From Gordonia sp. ABSL11-1 (GTDB lineage: Bacteria > Actinomycetota > Actinomycetes > Mycobacteriales > Mycobacteriaceae), in the NCBI RefSeq assembly GCF_030315685.1, contig NZ_JASXSI010000002.1, forward strand, positions 293,712-357,711: 64,000 bases of DNA, read 5' to 3'. The notes below the pieces were generated by a model that saw only the letters and a program-made list of their open reading frames with translations, was not told where the DNA came from and ran no database searches. Numbering within the stretch: the stretch's first letter is position 1; each line of letters begins with the position of its first letter. The position numbers and the translations under genes are program-made. Below are positions 17,328 to 25,492 of this stretch, in pieces.

Positions 17328-18842
17328 ATGTCCGCACCCGAGACGTCGAGCGCCGCGCACACCGCCGTGCCGGAATACCGCAGCGTGTTCGGCGCCGCGA
17401 TCCTGGTGCTGAGCGGGATGCAGCTGCTGATGGTGCTCGACGGCACGGTCGCGGCCCTCGCACTGCCCAAGATCCGTGACGCACTGCAGCTCTCCGAGTC
17501 GAGCGCCAACTGGATCATCAGCAGCTATGTTCTCGCCTTCGGCGGACTGATGCTGCTGGGCGGGCGCCTCGGTGACACCTTCGGCCGCAAACGCATGTTC
17601 ATCACCGGCGTCGTCGCGTTCACGCTGACCTCGCTGCTGTGCGGTGTCGCCTGGGACGAGACCAGCCTGATCATCGGCCGGGCCCTGCAGGGTGCGTCGG
17701 CCGCGATCGCCGCCCCGACGGCCATGGCCCTGGTCGCGACGACGTTCGCGCCCGGCAAGCCGCGAAGTCAGGCCTTCGCGATCTACGCCGCGATGACCGG
17801 CGTCGGATCGGTGGCGGGACTCATCCTCGGCGGCGTACTCACCCAGCTGTCCTGGCGCCTGGTCTTCCTGATCAACGTGCCCATCGGGATCATCGTGGCG
17901 CTCGGCGCGATCCTCGTGCTGCGCGAATCGCAGGGCGAGCGGCTCTCGCTCGATGTCCCCGGCGCGGTACTGGCGACCCTCGGCTGCACGCTGCTCGTCC
18001 TGGCGGTGAACGAGGGGCCGAACGGTTGGGCGAGTCCCCTGGTGGTCGGCTCGTTCGTCCTCGGTGGCCTGGCGCTGGCGGCGTTCATCGTCGTCGAGCG
18101 GCGCGCGAGCAACCCCATCCTGCCGTTCGTGCTCTTCGGCAACCGGAATCGGGTGGCGGCCCTCGTCGCCATCTTCTTCGCCAGCATGATCATGATGTGC
18201 ATGGCGGTCTTCATCTCGCTGTACCTGCAGGGCATCCTCAAGTACTCACCGATCCAGAGCGGTCTCGCCGTCGTCCCGTTCGCCTTCGGGCTCGGTCTTG
18301 CCGCCGCGATCGCGTCCAAGCTGTCGCTGATGGTCCAGCCCCGCTGGCTCGTCTTGCTCGGCGGTGCGATCATCCTGGCGGGCTGCCTCTACGCATCGTC
18401 GATCGCGACAGGCGCGCCCGACTACTTCCCGAGCATCGGTCTGCCGGTCGTCGTCATCGGAGTCGGCGTCGGCTTCGCCGTCATCCCCCTCACGTTGTCC
18501 GTGGTCGCCGGGGTCGGTCCACTCGAGATCGGCCCGCTCACGGCACTGGCCCAGGTCGCCCAGAACCTCGGCGGCGCCATCGGCCTCGTGGCCGTCGGCG
18601 CGGCGGTCACCTCGCGGGCACTGTCGCAGGGCGGTACGACCGGTCCCGTCGAGGACATGAACCCGACCGAACTCGCCGCCCAGGCGAGCGGATACGGTCT
18701 CGCCTTCGCGTGCTGCGCGGGAATCGCCGTGCTCGCCGCCGTCGTCGTGCTGTTCATGCGATTCACCCCGGAAGAGGTGGCCGAGGGGCAGGCCGCCCAG
18801 GAGGCGGCGAACGCCAGCCTCGACGTCGACGAGACCCGGTGA
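17328..18842 (+). CDS. efpA: MFS multidrug exporter, EfpA-like (DHA2 family)
   Basis: A 504-residue inner-membrane protein with about 14 hydrophobic segments. Motif A is GGRLGDTFGRKR after TM2, and the motif C-like region is GVGSVAGLILGG. Position after cysG and before proS matches Rv2846c (efpA), a proton-driven efflux pump induced by some drugs. The C-terminus is short and acidic. The start at 17328 is leaderless or nearly so. Control by a local repressor is likely because an inverted repeat covers the -35. The actual substrates are unknown. Confidence 0.85.
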   Translation: MSAPETSSAAHTAVPEYRSVFGAAILVLSGMQLLMVLDGTVAALALPKIRDALQLSESSANWIISSYVLAFGGLMLLGGRLGDTFGRKRMFITGVVAFTLTSLLCGVAWDETSLIIGRALQGASAAIAAPTAMALVATTFAPGKPRSQAFAIYAAMTGVGSVAGLILGGVLTQLSWRLVFLINVPIGIIVALGAILVLRESQGERLSLDVPGAVLATLGCTLLVLAVNEGPNGWASPLVVGSFVLGGLALAAFIVVERRASNPILPFVLFGNRNRVAALVAIFFASMIMMCMAVFISLYLQGILKYSPIQSGLAVVPFAFGLGLAAAIASKLSLMVQPRWLVLLGGAIILAGCLYASSIATGAPDYFPSIGLPVVVIGVGVGFAVIPLTLSVVAGVGPLEIGPLTALAQVAQNLGGAIGLVAVGAAVTSRALSQGGTTGPVEDMNPTELAAQASGYGLAFACCAGIAVLAAVVVLFMRFTPEEVAEGQAAQEAANASLDVDETR

Positions 18843-18889
18843 CCGCCGACGCCCGATGAGTTCTGGGACCCACCGGGGTCTACCAGAAC

Positions 18890-19459
18890 ATGAAGGCGAA
18901 GAATCTGGCTGAGTTGTACGACGTGGCGACCCTGGACTGGGGTCCTGTCGCCGCGCGCCTCGATGAGGGCGTGCCGCAGGCGCCCGGAACCGGCGGTCCC
19001 GACCGGCACACCTGGTGGCTGGCGACGATCGATGCCGACGGTGCGCCGCACGTCACCGGCGTGGGTGCGCTCTGGCACAAGGGTTTCTTGTGGTTCGAGA
19101 CCGGGGAGACCACACGCAAGGGGCGCAACGTGGCACGCGATCCGCGCTGCACGATGTCGCTGGCCGCCCGCGACTACGACATCGTCGTCGAGGGTGAGGC
19201 ACACCTGATCCGCGACCCCGACGTCGTCGCGGAGATGGCCGAGCTCTGGGCCGCCGACGACGGTTGGCCCTGCCGCGTGGACGAGACCGGCACGGCGTTG
19301 ACCGCCGACTTCAGCGCACCGTCGGCGGGTCCGCCGCCCTGGCACGTCTATCGCGTCACGCCCCTGCGCGCGACCGCGTTGCAGACGGTCGAACCCGGCG
19401 GTGCCACCCGATTCACCTTCGACGAAGCGACCAACCGTCGGGTCCGCCCGTCGGTCTGA
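18890..19459 (+). CDS. Pyridoxamine 5'-phosphate oxidase-fold flavoprotein
   Basis: A 189-residue split-barrel protein. The phosphate/flavin-binding segments HTWWLATIDADGAPHVTGVGALW and RKGRNVARDPRCTMSLA are typical of the PNPOx-like group that binds FMN or F420. A true pyridoxine oxidase is unlikely, since the C-terminal PNPOx block is missing. The substrate is unknown. It lies 47 bases after the efpA-like gene on the same strand and converges on yaaA. No clear ribosome site precedes ATG 18890. Confidence 0.78.
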   Translation: MKAKNLAELYDVATLDWGPVAARLDEGVPQAPGTGGPDRHTWWLATIDADGAPHVTGVGALWHKGFLWFETGETTRKGRNVARDPRCTMSLAARDYDIVVEGEAHLIRDPDVVAEMAELWAADDGWPCRVDETGTALTADFSAPSAGPPPWHVYRVTPLRATALQTVEPGGATRFTFDEATNRRVRPSV

Positions 19460-19468
19460 GCCCCACGA

Positions 19469-20209
19469 TCAGTCGGTGAGCACCAGGATCTGGTCGGCCG
19501 CCGCGATCTCCACACGCTGGCCGGCGTCGGCGAGCACGGCCGCCAGCCCGTTCACGTCGCGCACGGTCCGCCGGGTCCGGACGAGCTCGCGCGCCATGAG
19601 GCCCTTGTAGTGCTTGTTGAAGTGGCTCACCACTTTTCGGCTGCCGTCGGCGGCCTCGGTCATCACCGTCGCGGTGACCGCACCGCGCACCGGACCGAAC
19701 TGGTGGTAGACACCCGACCGGAGATCGACGACGAAGTCGTCGACGGCGTCGAGGGCGTCGGAGAGATCGGGCTTCCACACCGACGCGAGGGTCGGCATGT
19801 CGGGCAGTCGCGAGCCGCCGGAGAGGCGATAGGCCGGGATCGGATCGCCGGCTCGCACCACACCGAACAACGCCGACCCGATCGCCAGACGATCGGTGGC
19901 CTTGACCTTCCCGGCGCGGGTGAGCCCGCGATGATCGAGTGCGTCATAGAGCACGCCGGTGTAGCGCTCGATCGCGGGTCGGGTGGGCGAGAGCCAGAGG
20001 TCGGCGTTGCGATCGATCTCGGACAGCTGGGTCGCCCCGAGGCCCAGGGCCGCGCGGCTCGCGTCGAGATCGCCGGCCAGATCGACGATCGCCTCGGCGA
20101 TGCGCTTGCGGATCGGGTTCAGCTCCGGGAACGACAGCGTGTCCAGGTCCAGCGGGCCGCCCCGCCCGCCGTCGGACTTGGTCTCGGAGGGAGGCAGGAT
20201 GACGAGCAC
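19469..20209 (-). CDS. yaaA: YaaA family peroxide-stress protein (DUF328)
   Basis: A 246-residue protein that begins [18 protein letters not shown], the hallmark of YaaA. E. coli YaaA lowers free intracellular iron and protects DNA during H2O2 stress and has a DNA-binding fold; the biochemical role here is not shown. The later blocks SGVYHQFG and [16 protein letters not shown] are also conserved. I chose GTG 20209 because the family starts at this motif, and TATGGT (20221-20216, minus strand) stands six bases before it as a leaderless -10. Confidence 0.88.
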   Translation of the reverse strand: MLVILPPSETKSDGGRGGPLDLDTLSFPELNPIRKRIAEAIVDLAGDLDASRAALGLGATQLSEIDRNADLWLSPTRPAIERYTGVLYDALDHRGLTRAGKVKATDRLAIGSALFGVVRAGDPIPAYRLSGGSRLPDMPTLASVWKPDLSDALDAVDDFVVDLRSGVYHQFGPVRGAVTATVMTEAADGSRKVVSHFNKHYKGLMARELVRTRRTVRDVNGLAAVLADAGQRVEIAAADQILVLTD

Positions 20210-20290
20210 CGCAACACCATATCGGGGCCGATCGCGGGCGTCCCACACCGCACACATCCGAGCGGCGGCACCCGACTAAGCTCGACACTC
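20210..20290. promoter_or_regulatory. Divergent yaaA-proS promoter region
   Basis: Eighty-one bases hold a minus-strand -10, TATGGT (20221-20216), for yaaA and a plus-strand -10, TAAGCT (20277-20282), for proS. Both lie six to eight bases before GTG start codons without ribosome sites, so both mRNAs are probably leaderless. Confidence 0.5.
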
Positions 20291-22033
20291 GTGATCACTC
20301 GCATGTCGACCTTGTTCCTGCGCACCCTCCGCGACGATCCCGCCGACGCCGAGGTGCCCAGCCACAAACTCCTCGTGCGCGCCGGATACGTCCGCCGCAC
20401 CGCGCCGGGGGTCTACACCTGGCTGCCACTGGGTCTGCGTGTGCTCAAGGCCGTGGAGAACGTGGTCCGCGAGGAGATGGCGGCGATCGGCGCGCAGGAG
20501 ATCCTGCTGCCCGCGCTGCTGCCGCGCGACCCGTACGAGTCGACGGGACGATGGACCGAGTACGGCGACGCCCTGTTCCGGCTCAAGGACCGCAAGGGTG
20601 CCGACATGCTCCTCGGCCCCACCCATGAGGAGCTCTTCGCCCAACTCGTCAAGGGGGAGTATTCGTCGTACAAGGATCTGCCCGTCATCCTCTATCAGAT
20701 CCAGACGAAGTACCGCGACGAGGAGCGGCCTCGCGCCGGTATTCTCCGTGGCCGTGAGTTCGTGATGAAGGACGCCTACTCCTTCGACCTCGACGACGAC
20801 GGTCTGAAGGCCGCCTACGATGCCCATCGCGAGGCCTATCAGCGCATCTTCCGCCGTCTCGAGGTCCGCTATGTGATCGTCGCGGCGACATCGGGGGCGA
20901 TGGGCGGTAGCGCGTCCGAGGAGTTCCTCGCCGAGAGCGAGGTCGGGGAAGACACGTTCGTCCGATGCCTGGAATCCGGGTATGCGGCGAATGTCGAGGC
21001 GGTCATCACGCCCGCGCCCGAGCCGATCCCGTTCGACGGCCTGCCGCAGGCGAAGGTGTACGACACCCCGGACACACCCACCATCGATACGCTGGTCGAC
21101 TGGGCGGACGCCACATTCGAGCGCACCTACGCCGCCCGCGACACCCTCAAGAACGTGATGATCAAGATCCGGCGGCCCGGCAGCGACTGGGAGATCACCG
21201 GCGTCGGCGTACCGGGCGACCGCGAGGTCGACATGAAGCGACTCGAGGCCGCGCTGGAGCCCGCCGAGGTGGAATTGCTCAGCGACGCGGACTTCGCCGC
21301 CAACCCGTTCCTCGTCAAGGGATACATCGGGCCCAGAGGACTTGCCGCGCACGGTGTCCCGTACCTCGTCGATCCGCGGGTGGTCGACGGCACGTCGTGG
21401 GTGACCGGCGCCGACGAGAAGGGCAAGCACTACGTCGACCTCGTCGCCGGACGTGACTTCACCGCAGACGGGACCATCGAGGCCGCGGAGGTCCGCGACG
21501 GCGATCCCTCACCCGACGGCAAAGGGCCCCTCGTCTCCGCGAAGGGCATCGAGATCGGCCACATCTTCCAGCTGGGCCAGAAGTACACCGACGCCTTCGA
21601 GGTCGATGTCCTCGGTGAGAGCGGCAAACCGGTCCGCCTCACGATGGGGTCCTACGGTGTCGGCGTCTCACGTCTCGTCGCGGTCATCGCCGAACAGAGC
21701 CACGACGACAAGGGACTGCGCTGGCCGCGATCGGTCGCCCCGTTCGGCGTACATCTCGTCATCGCGAACAAGGACGACGCCGCCATCGCCGGCGCCCACG
21801 AGCTGGCCGAGGATCTCGACGCCGCCGGCGTGTCGGTGCTCCTCGACGACCGCAAGGCCTCGCCGGGCGTGAAGTTCAAGGACGCCGAACTCCTGGGCAT
21901 GCCGGTCGTCGTGGTCGTCGGGCGCGGATATACCAACGGCACCATCGAGATCCGCGACCGCTTCACCGGGGAGACCATTGAGGTGCCGGTCGCCGGCGCC
22001 GTCGCGGCGGTGGCGGCGGCAGCTCGCGGCTAG
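20291..22033 (+). CDS. proS: Prolyl-tRNA synthetase
   Basis: A 580-residue class II aminoacyl-tRNA synthetase of the bacterial type that charges tRNA-Pro. Motif 2 is in the [20 protein letters not shown] region ([11 protein letters not shown] onward), with an editing (INS) domain in the middle and the anticodon-binding domain at the end ([25 protein letters not shown] split region). The GTG at 20291 gives [17 protein letters not shown], the usual actinobacterial N-terminus. The -10 position supports a leaderless start. It is convergent with the ferritin-like gene; a short GGCGG/CCGCC hairpin lies at 22041-22056. Confidence 0.96.
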   Translation: MITRMSTLFLRTLRDDPADAEVPSHKLLVRAGYVRRTAPGVYTWLPLGLRVLKAVENVVREEMAAIGAQEILLPALLPRDPYESTGRWTEYGDALFRLKDRKGADMLLGPTHEELFAQLVKGEYSSYKDLPVILYQIQTKYRDEERPRAGILRGREFVMKDAYSFDLDDDGLKAAYDAHREAYQRIFRRLEVRYVIVAATSGAMGGSASEEFLAESEVGEDTFVRCLESGYAANVEAVITPAPEPIPFDGLPQAKVYDTPDTPTIDTLVDWADATFERTYAARDTLKNVMIKIRRPGSDWEITGVGVPGDREVDMKRLEAALEPAEVELLSDADFAANPFLVKGYIGPRGLAAHGVPYLVDPRVVDGTSWVTGADEKGKHYVDLVAGRDFTADGTIEAAEVRDGDPSPDGKGPLVSAKGIEIGHIFQLGQKYTDAFEVDVLGESGKPVRLTMGSYGVGVSRLVAVIAEQSHDDKGLRWPRSVAPFGVHLVIANKDDAAIAGAHELAEDLDAAGVSVLLDDRKASPGVKFKDAELLGMPVVVVVGRGYTNGTIEIRDRFTGETIEVPVAGAVAAVAAAARG

Positions 22034-22066
22034 ACATGGCGGCGGGTGCATCCGCCCGTCGGACGC

Positions 22067-22501
22067 TCAGGCGGGGGAGCCGGGGAAGGCCACCGTCACG
22101 GGCGAATCCCGCAGGGCCACACGCCAGTCGGCTGCACGGACCGTCGAGTCGGTGAGCCCGCCGAGGCCGAGTCGTCGCACGGCGGTGTCTGCGGCCTGTT
22201 CGATCAGCGCGCGATAGGCCACCGTGCAGTCGACCTCCGCGGCGAGCAGTGCGCGTACGGCGGTCACCGAGTCGTCGACGGTCAGCGGAAGGGTGTACCC
22301 GACGGCCGCCTCGGGGACCGTCGCGTCGGCGGCGTTCAGGGCGGCGACGAGTTCGTCGCGCCGTACCCGGTGCGCCGCCGTGTATTCGGCGACGGTGGTC
22401 CGGCGGGCGGCGGAGGTGAAGGCGGTCGCCACCCCGTAGGCGAAGATCGCCGCGTTCTCGGTGTCGACAGCCTTCGACAGGGCATCGGTCGTCGCGCTCA
22501 T
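22067..22501 (-). CDS. Ferritin-like domain protein (DUF4439)
   Basis: A 144-residue helical protein of the DUF4439 ferritin-like group, matching Rv2844 in position. ENAAIFAYGVA and the later AEVDCTVAYRALIEQ supply possible metal-ligand glutamates, but the full ferritin set is not clear, so iron storage should not be assumed. Its ATG overlaps the stop of the upstream lipoprotein gene (ATGA), implying joint production. Function unknown. Confidence 0.75.
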   Translation of the reverse strand: MSATTDALSKAVDTENAAIFAYGVATAFTSAARRTTVAEYTAAHRVRRDELVAALNAADATVPEAAVGYTLPLTVDDSVTAVRALLAAEVDCTVAYRALIEQAADTAVRRLGLGGLTDSTVRAADWRVALRDSPVTVAFPGSPA

Positions 22502-23049
22502 CCGAGCTGCACCTCCACCATGCTCGTGACCGATGCGGACACCGCGCCGGCGAGTCCGGCGGCGTAGCCGCCGAGAGCGCCGGCCGCTTCCCCGGCGGTC
22601 CGTGCCGAATGGGACAACCGGCCGCGCAGATCGGTGACGGACGTGACCTCGGGGATGGTGCTGACCGGTCCCGTCGACGGCGGCGGGGTCGGCGCGCTCG
22701 CGCCACCCGATGTCCCGGGCTGTCCGGCCGGGGTGCCGATGCGGTCGGCGGTCTCCTGGTCGAGACGGGTGATCTCTTCGCGCAGGGCGCGTGCGTGTTC
22801 ACCGCGCTGCGACGCGACCACACCGAGCGCGTTCGTGTAGTCGGGGGTCCGAGGCGCCAGCGACTGTGCGGCGGCCTGATCGGCGAGGGCCGCCTGGGCC
22901 AGGGGGACCAGCGCGGCGGCGGTGATCTGGTCGGCGGTCGGACCGCGATCGCACGCGGAGATCGCCGAGAGGGCGACGGTACCGGCGGTGACGGCGAGGC
23001 CGCCCCGCAGGACCGTTCGGCGCGTCAGGGGTGAGGTCACGCGACACAT
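22498..23049 (-). CDS. Putative Tat-exported lipoprotein (Rv2843-like)
   Basis: A 183-residue protein whose N-terminus, TRRTVLRGGLAVTAGTVALSAISAC, combines a twin-arginine motif with a lipobox cysteine, so it is probably a membrane-anchored lipoprotein folded before export. The body is Ala-rich and helical, with a Pro/Gly/Ser linker in the middle. It is coupled to the DUF4439 gene, and the two may be one split or paired ferritin-like module (inference). I chose ATG 23049, just before the signal; the open frame continues upstream without signal features. Confidence 0.72.
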   Translation of the reverse strand: MCRVTSPLTRRTVLRGGLAVTAGTVALSAISACDRGPTADQITAAALVPLAQAALADQAAAQSLAPRTPDYTNALGVVASQRGEHARALREEITRLDQETADRIGTPAGQPGTSGGASAPTPPPSTGPVSTIPEVTSVTDLRGRLSHSARTAGEAAGALGGYAAGLAGAVSASVTSMVEVQLG

Positions 23050-23149
23050 GATGCCAGCCGTGGACGGCGATGCGTCGTCGGCGGCGTCGGGCATGGCGGC
23101 CGGATGACGTCCGATGGCCGTCGTGGTCGGAGAGGGTCGTCGCATCCAC

Positions 23150-23155
23150 TAGGAT
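23150..23155 (+). promoter_or_regulatory. -10 element TAGGAT, likely rimP-nusA operon promoter
   Basis: TAGGAT stands about 95 bases before rimP in the divergent gap. It would give a leader of about 90 bases for the rimP-nusA mRNA. No clear -35 is seen. Confidence 0.35.
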
Positions 23156-23250
23156 GGAGCACTGCCACTCAGCGGTCGAGGACCTGCCGACACCCAGAGG
23201 CGCCGGCCGCGGGAATGTCCCCACCGACAACTGAAGACGAGGAGAGTGCC

Positions 23251-23799
23251 GTGCCGATCACCGCCGAGCAGGTCAGCGACCTCGTCGAATCCGTGGTCAC
23301 CGGACAGGGTTTCGATCTCGAGGACATCGTCGTGACGTCGGTGTCGGACCGCACCGAGATCACGGTCATCGTCGATCGCGACGGGGGTGGCGACCTCGAT
23401 GTCCTCGCCGACCTCAGCCGCGAGATCTCCGCCGTCCTCGACGGCACGCCGAGTACGACGGACGAGGAGTACACCCTCGAGGTCACCTCACCCGGTGTCG
23501 ATCGTCCGCTCACGGCGCCACGCCATTGGCGTCGTGCCCGCGGGCGCAAGGTGGCGGTGACCGTGTCGCCCACCGACGGCGGTTCGCCTCGGCAGGTGAC
23601 CGGTCGGATCGGGCCGGTCGACGATGGCCATGTCCGCATCGTCGCCAACGACAAGGGGCGGTTCCGGACACAGGACCTCGACCTCTCGACGGTCCTCGAG
23701 GCCGTCGTACAGGTCGACTTCTCCCGTCCCGGAGCCGCCGAGCTGGAACTCTGCGGACTCGATCAGGAAGAGATCGTCCGCCGGCGCTCCGACAGCTGA
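23251..23799 (+). CDS. rimP: Ribosome maturation factor RimP
   Basis: A 182-residue RimP protein needed for 30S assembly. The N-terminal domain has EITVIVDRDGG and the EVTSPGVDRPL block before the SH3-like C-terminal domain. The GTG at 23251 follows GAGGAGA (23239-23245). It precedes nusA by 149 bases in the conserved rimP-nusA-ylxR-infB-rbfA order, so it probably shares their transcript. Confidence 0.95.
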   Translation: MPITAEQVSDLVESVVTGQGFDLEDIVVTSVSDRTEITVIVDRDGGGDLDVLADLSREISAVLDGTPSTTDEEYTLEVTSPGVDRPLTAPRHWRRARGRKVAVTVSPTDGGSPRQVTGRIGPVDDGHVRIVANDKGRFRTQDLDLSTVLEAVVQVDFSRPGAAELELCGLDQEEIVRRRSDS

Positions 23800-23905
23800 C
23801 CGGCACCCCTGACGTCGGACCCGCAGGCCACGCATGTCGACGCCCCGCCGGACACACCATCCCGGCGGATACCCAAACGCCACAGATCCGCGCACAATCG
23901 AATCG

Positions 23906-23941
23906 GACAAGTGAATAGGAGCAGACAAATGAATAGGAGCC
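23906..23941 (+). repeat. Tandem 18-base repeat carrying two Shine-Dalgarno motifs before nusA
   Basis: Copy 1 (23906-23923) is GACAAGTGAATAGGAGCA, and copy 2 (23924-23941) differs at two bases. Each holds AGGAG. The second serves nusA; the first serves an ATG at 23929 inside the second copy. Confidence 0.8.
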
Positions 23942-23952
23942 CATCCCCATGA
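23929..23952 (+). CDS. Possible leader mini-ORF overlapping nusA (MNRSPSP)
   Basis: ATG at 23929 lies seven bases after the AGGAG of repeat copy 1 and opens a seven-codon frame, MNRSPSP, whose TGA overlaps the nusA ATG as ATGA. A GTG at 23911 in the same frame would lengthen it to 13 codons. The arrangement is that of a coupled leader peptide. Whether it is translated is unknown; the duplication may have created it by chance. Confidence 0.35.
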   Translation: MNRSPSP

Positions 23953-24986
23953 ACATCGACATCAACGCGCTGCGCATGATCGAGGCGGACAAGGGCATCT
24001 CGATCGACACGGTCATCACCGCGATCGAGACGGCGCTGCTGACCGCCTACCGCCACACCGACGGCTTCGCGCCGCATGCCCGCATCGACGTGAACCGCAA
24101 ATCCGGAGCGGTCCGGGTGATGGCACAGGAGCTCGACGACAACGGGGACGTCGTCCACGAGTGGGACGACACCCCCGAGGGTTTCGGCCGGATCGCCGCC
24201 ACCACCGCCCGACAGGTGATCCTGCAGCGTCTGCGCGACGCGGAGAACGAGAAGAACTTCGGCGACTTCGTCACCCACGAGGGTGAGATCGTCGGCGGCG
24301 TCGTCCAGCAGGACTCACGTGCCAACGCCCGCGGGATGATCGTGGTGCAGATCGGCAGCGACGCCAACAGCGCCGAGGGCGTCATCCCACCCGCCGAGCA
24401 GGTACCCGGCGAGACCTACACCCACGGCGACCGGATCAAGTGCTACGTCGTCGGGGTCAGCCGCGGCCCCCGCGGACCGCAGATCACCTTGTCGCGCACC
24501 CACCCGAACCTCGTGCGCAAACTGTTCTCGCTCGAGGTCCCCGAGATCGAGGACGGCTCGGTCGAGATCGTCGCGGTCGCGCGGGAAGCCGGACACCGGT
24601 CGAAGATCGCGGTCCACACCGGCGTCGGCGGACTCAACGCCAAGGGCGCCTGCATCGGTCCGATGGGACAGCGCGTGCGCAACGTGATGAGCGAACTGGC
24701 CGGCGAGAAGATCGACATCATCGACTACGACACCGACCCGGGTGTGTTCGTTGGGAATGCGCTGTCACCGGCGAAGGTTGTGTCGGTCGAGGTCGTCGAC
24801 CCCGCGGGCAAGGCAGCCCGCGTGGTCGTCCCGGACTATCAGCTCTCGCTCGCCATCGGCAAAGAGGGACAGAACGCCCGGCTCGCCGCCCGGCTCACCG
24901 GCTGGCGGATCGACATCCGATCGGATGCCGACCCCGCGCCGGCACCCGCCCCGGCCCGCCGTTCCGACGTCCCGCACGCCGACTGA
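23949..24986 (+). CDS. nusA: Transcription termination/antitermination factor NusA
   Basis: A 345-residue NusA with the N-terminal polymerase-binding domain, an S1 domain (about 110-190) and two KH domains ([20 protein letters not shown] and [19 protein letters not shown]). As usual in actinobacteria, it lacks the C-terminal acidic repeats. It acts on RNA polymerase pausing, rRNA antitermination and Rho-dependent ending. ATG 23949 has AGGAG at 23935-23939. The segment before it is tandemly duplicated, which may alter its translation. Confidence 0.96.
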   Translation: MNIDINALRMIEADKGISIDTVITAIETALLTAYRHTDGFAPHARIDVNRKSGAVRVMAQELDDNGDVVHEWDDTPEGFGRIAATTARQVILQRLRDAENEKNFGDFVTHEGEIVGGVVQQDSRANARGMIVVQIGSDANSAEGVIPPAEQVPGETYTHGDRIKCYVVGVSRGPRGPQITLSRTHPNLVRKLFSLEVPEIEDGSVEIVAVAREAGHRSKIAVHTGVGGLNAKGACIGPMGQRVRNVMSELAGEKIDIIDYDTDPGVFVGNALSPAKVVSVEVVDPAGKAARVVVPDYQLSLAIGKEGQNARLAARLTGWRIDIRSDADPAPAPAPARRSDVPHAD

Positions 24987-25010
24987 GCAGCCGGTTGTCC
25001 GAGAACCGAC

Positions 25011-25025
25011 CTAGCGCGCTAGACT
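25011..25025 (+). promoter_or_regulatory. Palindrome CTAGCGCGCTAG overlapping a ylxR -10
   Basis: The 12-base perfect palindrome (25011-25022) overlaps TAGACT (25020-25025), which stands five bases before the ylxR ATG. This may be an internal, leaderless promoter with its own operator inside the nusA-infB operon. Confidence 0.4.
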
Positions 25026-25030
25026 GATCG

Positions 25031-25390
25031 ATGGTTCAGCGATCGCTGTCGACACCACCCGAGGGCCGGGCCCTCCGCACGGGCTCACACCCACGCGGAC
25101 CGGTCCGCACATGTGTCGGATGTCGGCAACGTGCAGAAGCAACGGATCTGGTCCGGGTCGTCGCCGTACACGGCGACGGGCCACCGGGGATCGTCGTCGA
25201 CGCCGCGAAGACCATGCCGGGACGAGGTGCCTGGTTGCACCCGCAGCGGGACTGTTTGTCCGCCGCGGTGCGACGACGGGCGTTTCCCTCGGCGCTTCGG
25301 GTGCCCGGTCTGACCGTGGACCCCGACGACCTCGCCGAAGCAATCGGTGGGATCACCGCAGTAGATGGCCATAGCGGCCGGAACAGGTAG
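25031..25390 (+). CDS. ylxR: YlxR family RNA-binding protein (DUF448)
   Basis: A 119-residue basic protein with the YlxR signature PVRTCVGCRQRA and GRGAWLHPQRDCLSAAVRRRAF. The family binds RNA or nucleoid-type nucleic acid and is always found between nusA and infB; its exact role is unsettled. The C-terminal tail after residue 95 is not conserved. The ATG at 25031 has no ribosome site, but a -10 lies five bases upstream, so a leaderless internal transcript is possible in addition to the operon mRNA. Confidence 0.9.
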   Translation: MVQRSLSTPPEGRALRTGSHPRGPVRTCVGCRQRAEATDLVRVVAVHGDGPPGIVVDAAKTMPGRGAWLHPQRDCLSAAVRRRAFPSALRVPGLTVDPDDLAEAIGGITAVDGHSGRNR

Positions 25391-25447
25391 CAGAAGACAT
25401 GAGCACACCGTGAAGTACCCACGATGAGCGCGTTTCGGACGTAAACC

Positions 25448-25477
25448 GAGGTCGTAGCGGGCAGCCCGCTCGACCTC
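25448..25477 (+). promoter_or_regulatory. Strong hairpin just before the infB ribosome site
   Basis: Arms GAGGTCG+AGCGGGC (25448-25462, one bulged T at 25455) and GCCCGCT+CGACCTC (25464-25477) give up to 14 paired bases. The Shine-Dalgarno GAGGAGAG starts only five bases later (25483). It could act as an attenuator, an RNase site or a translation control element. Confidence 0.6.
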
Positions 25478-25492
25478 CAAGTGAGGAGAGCA

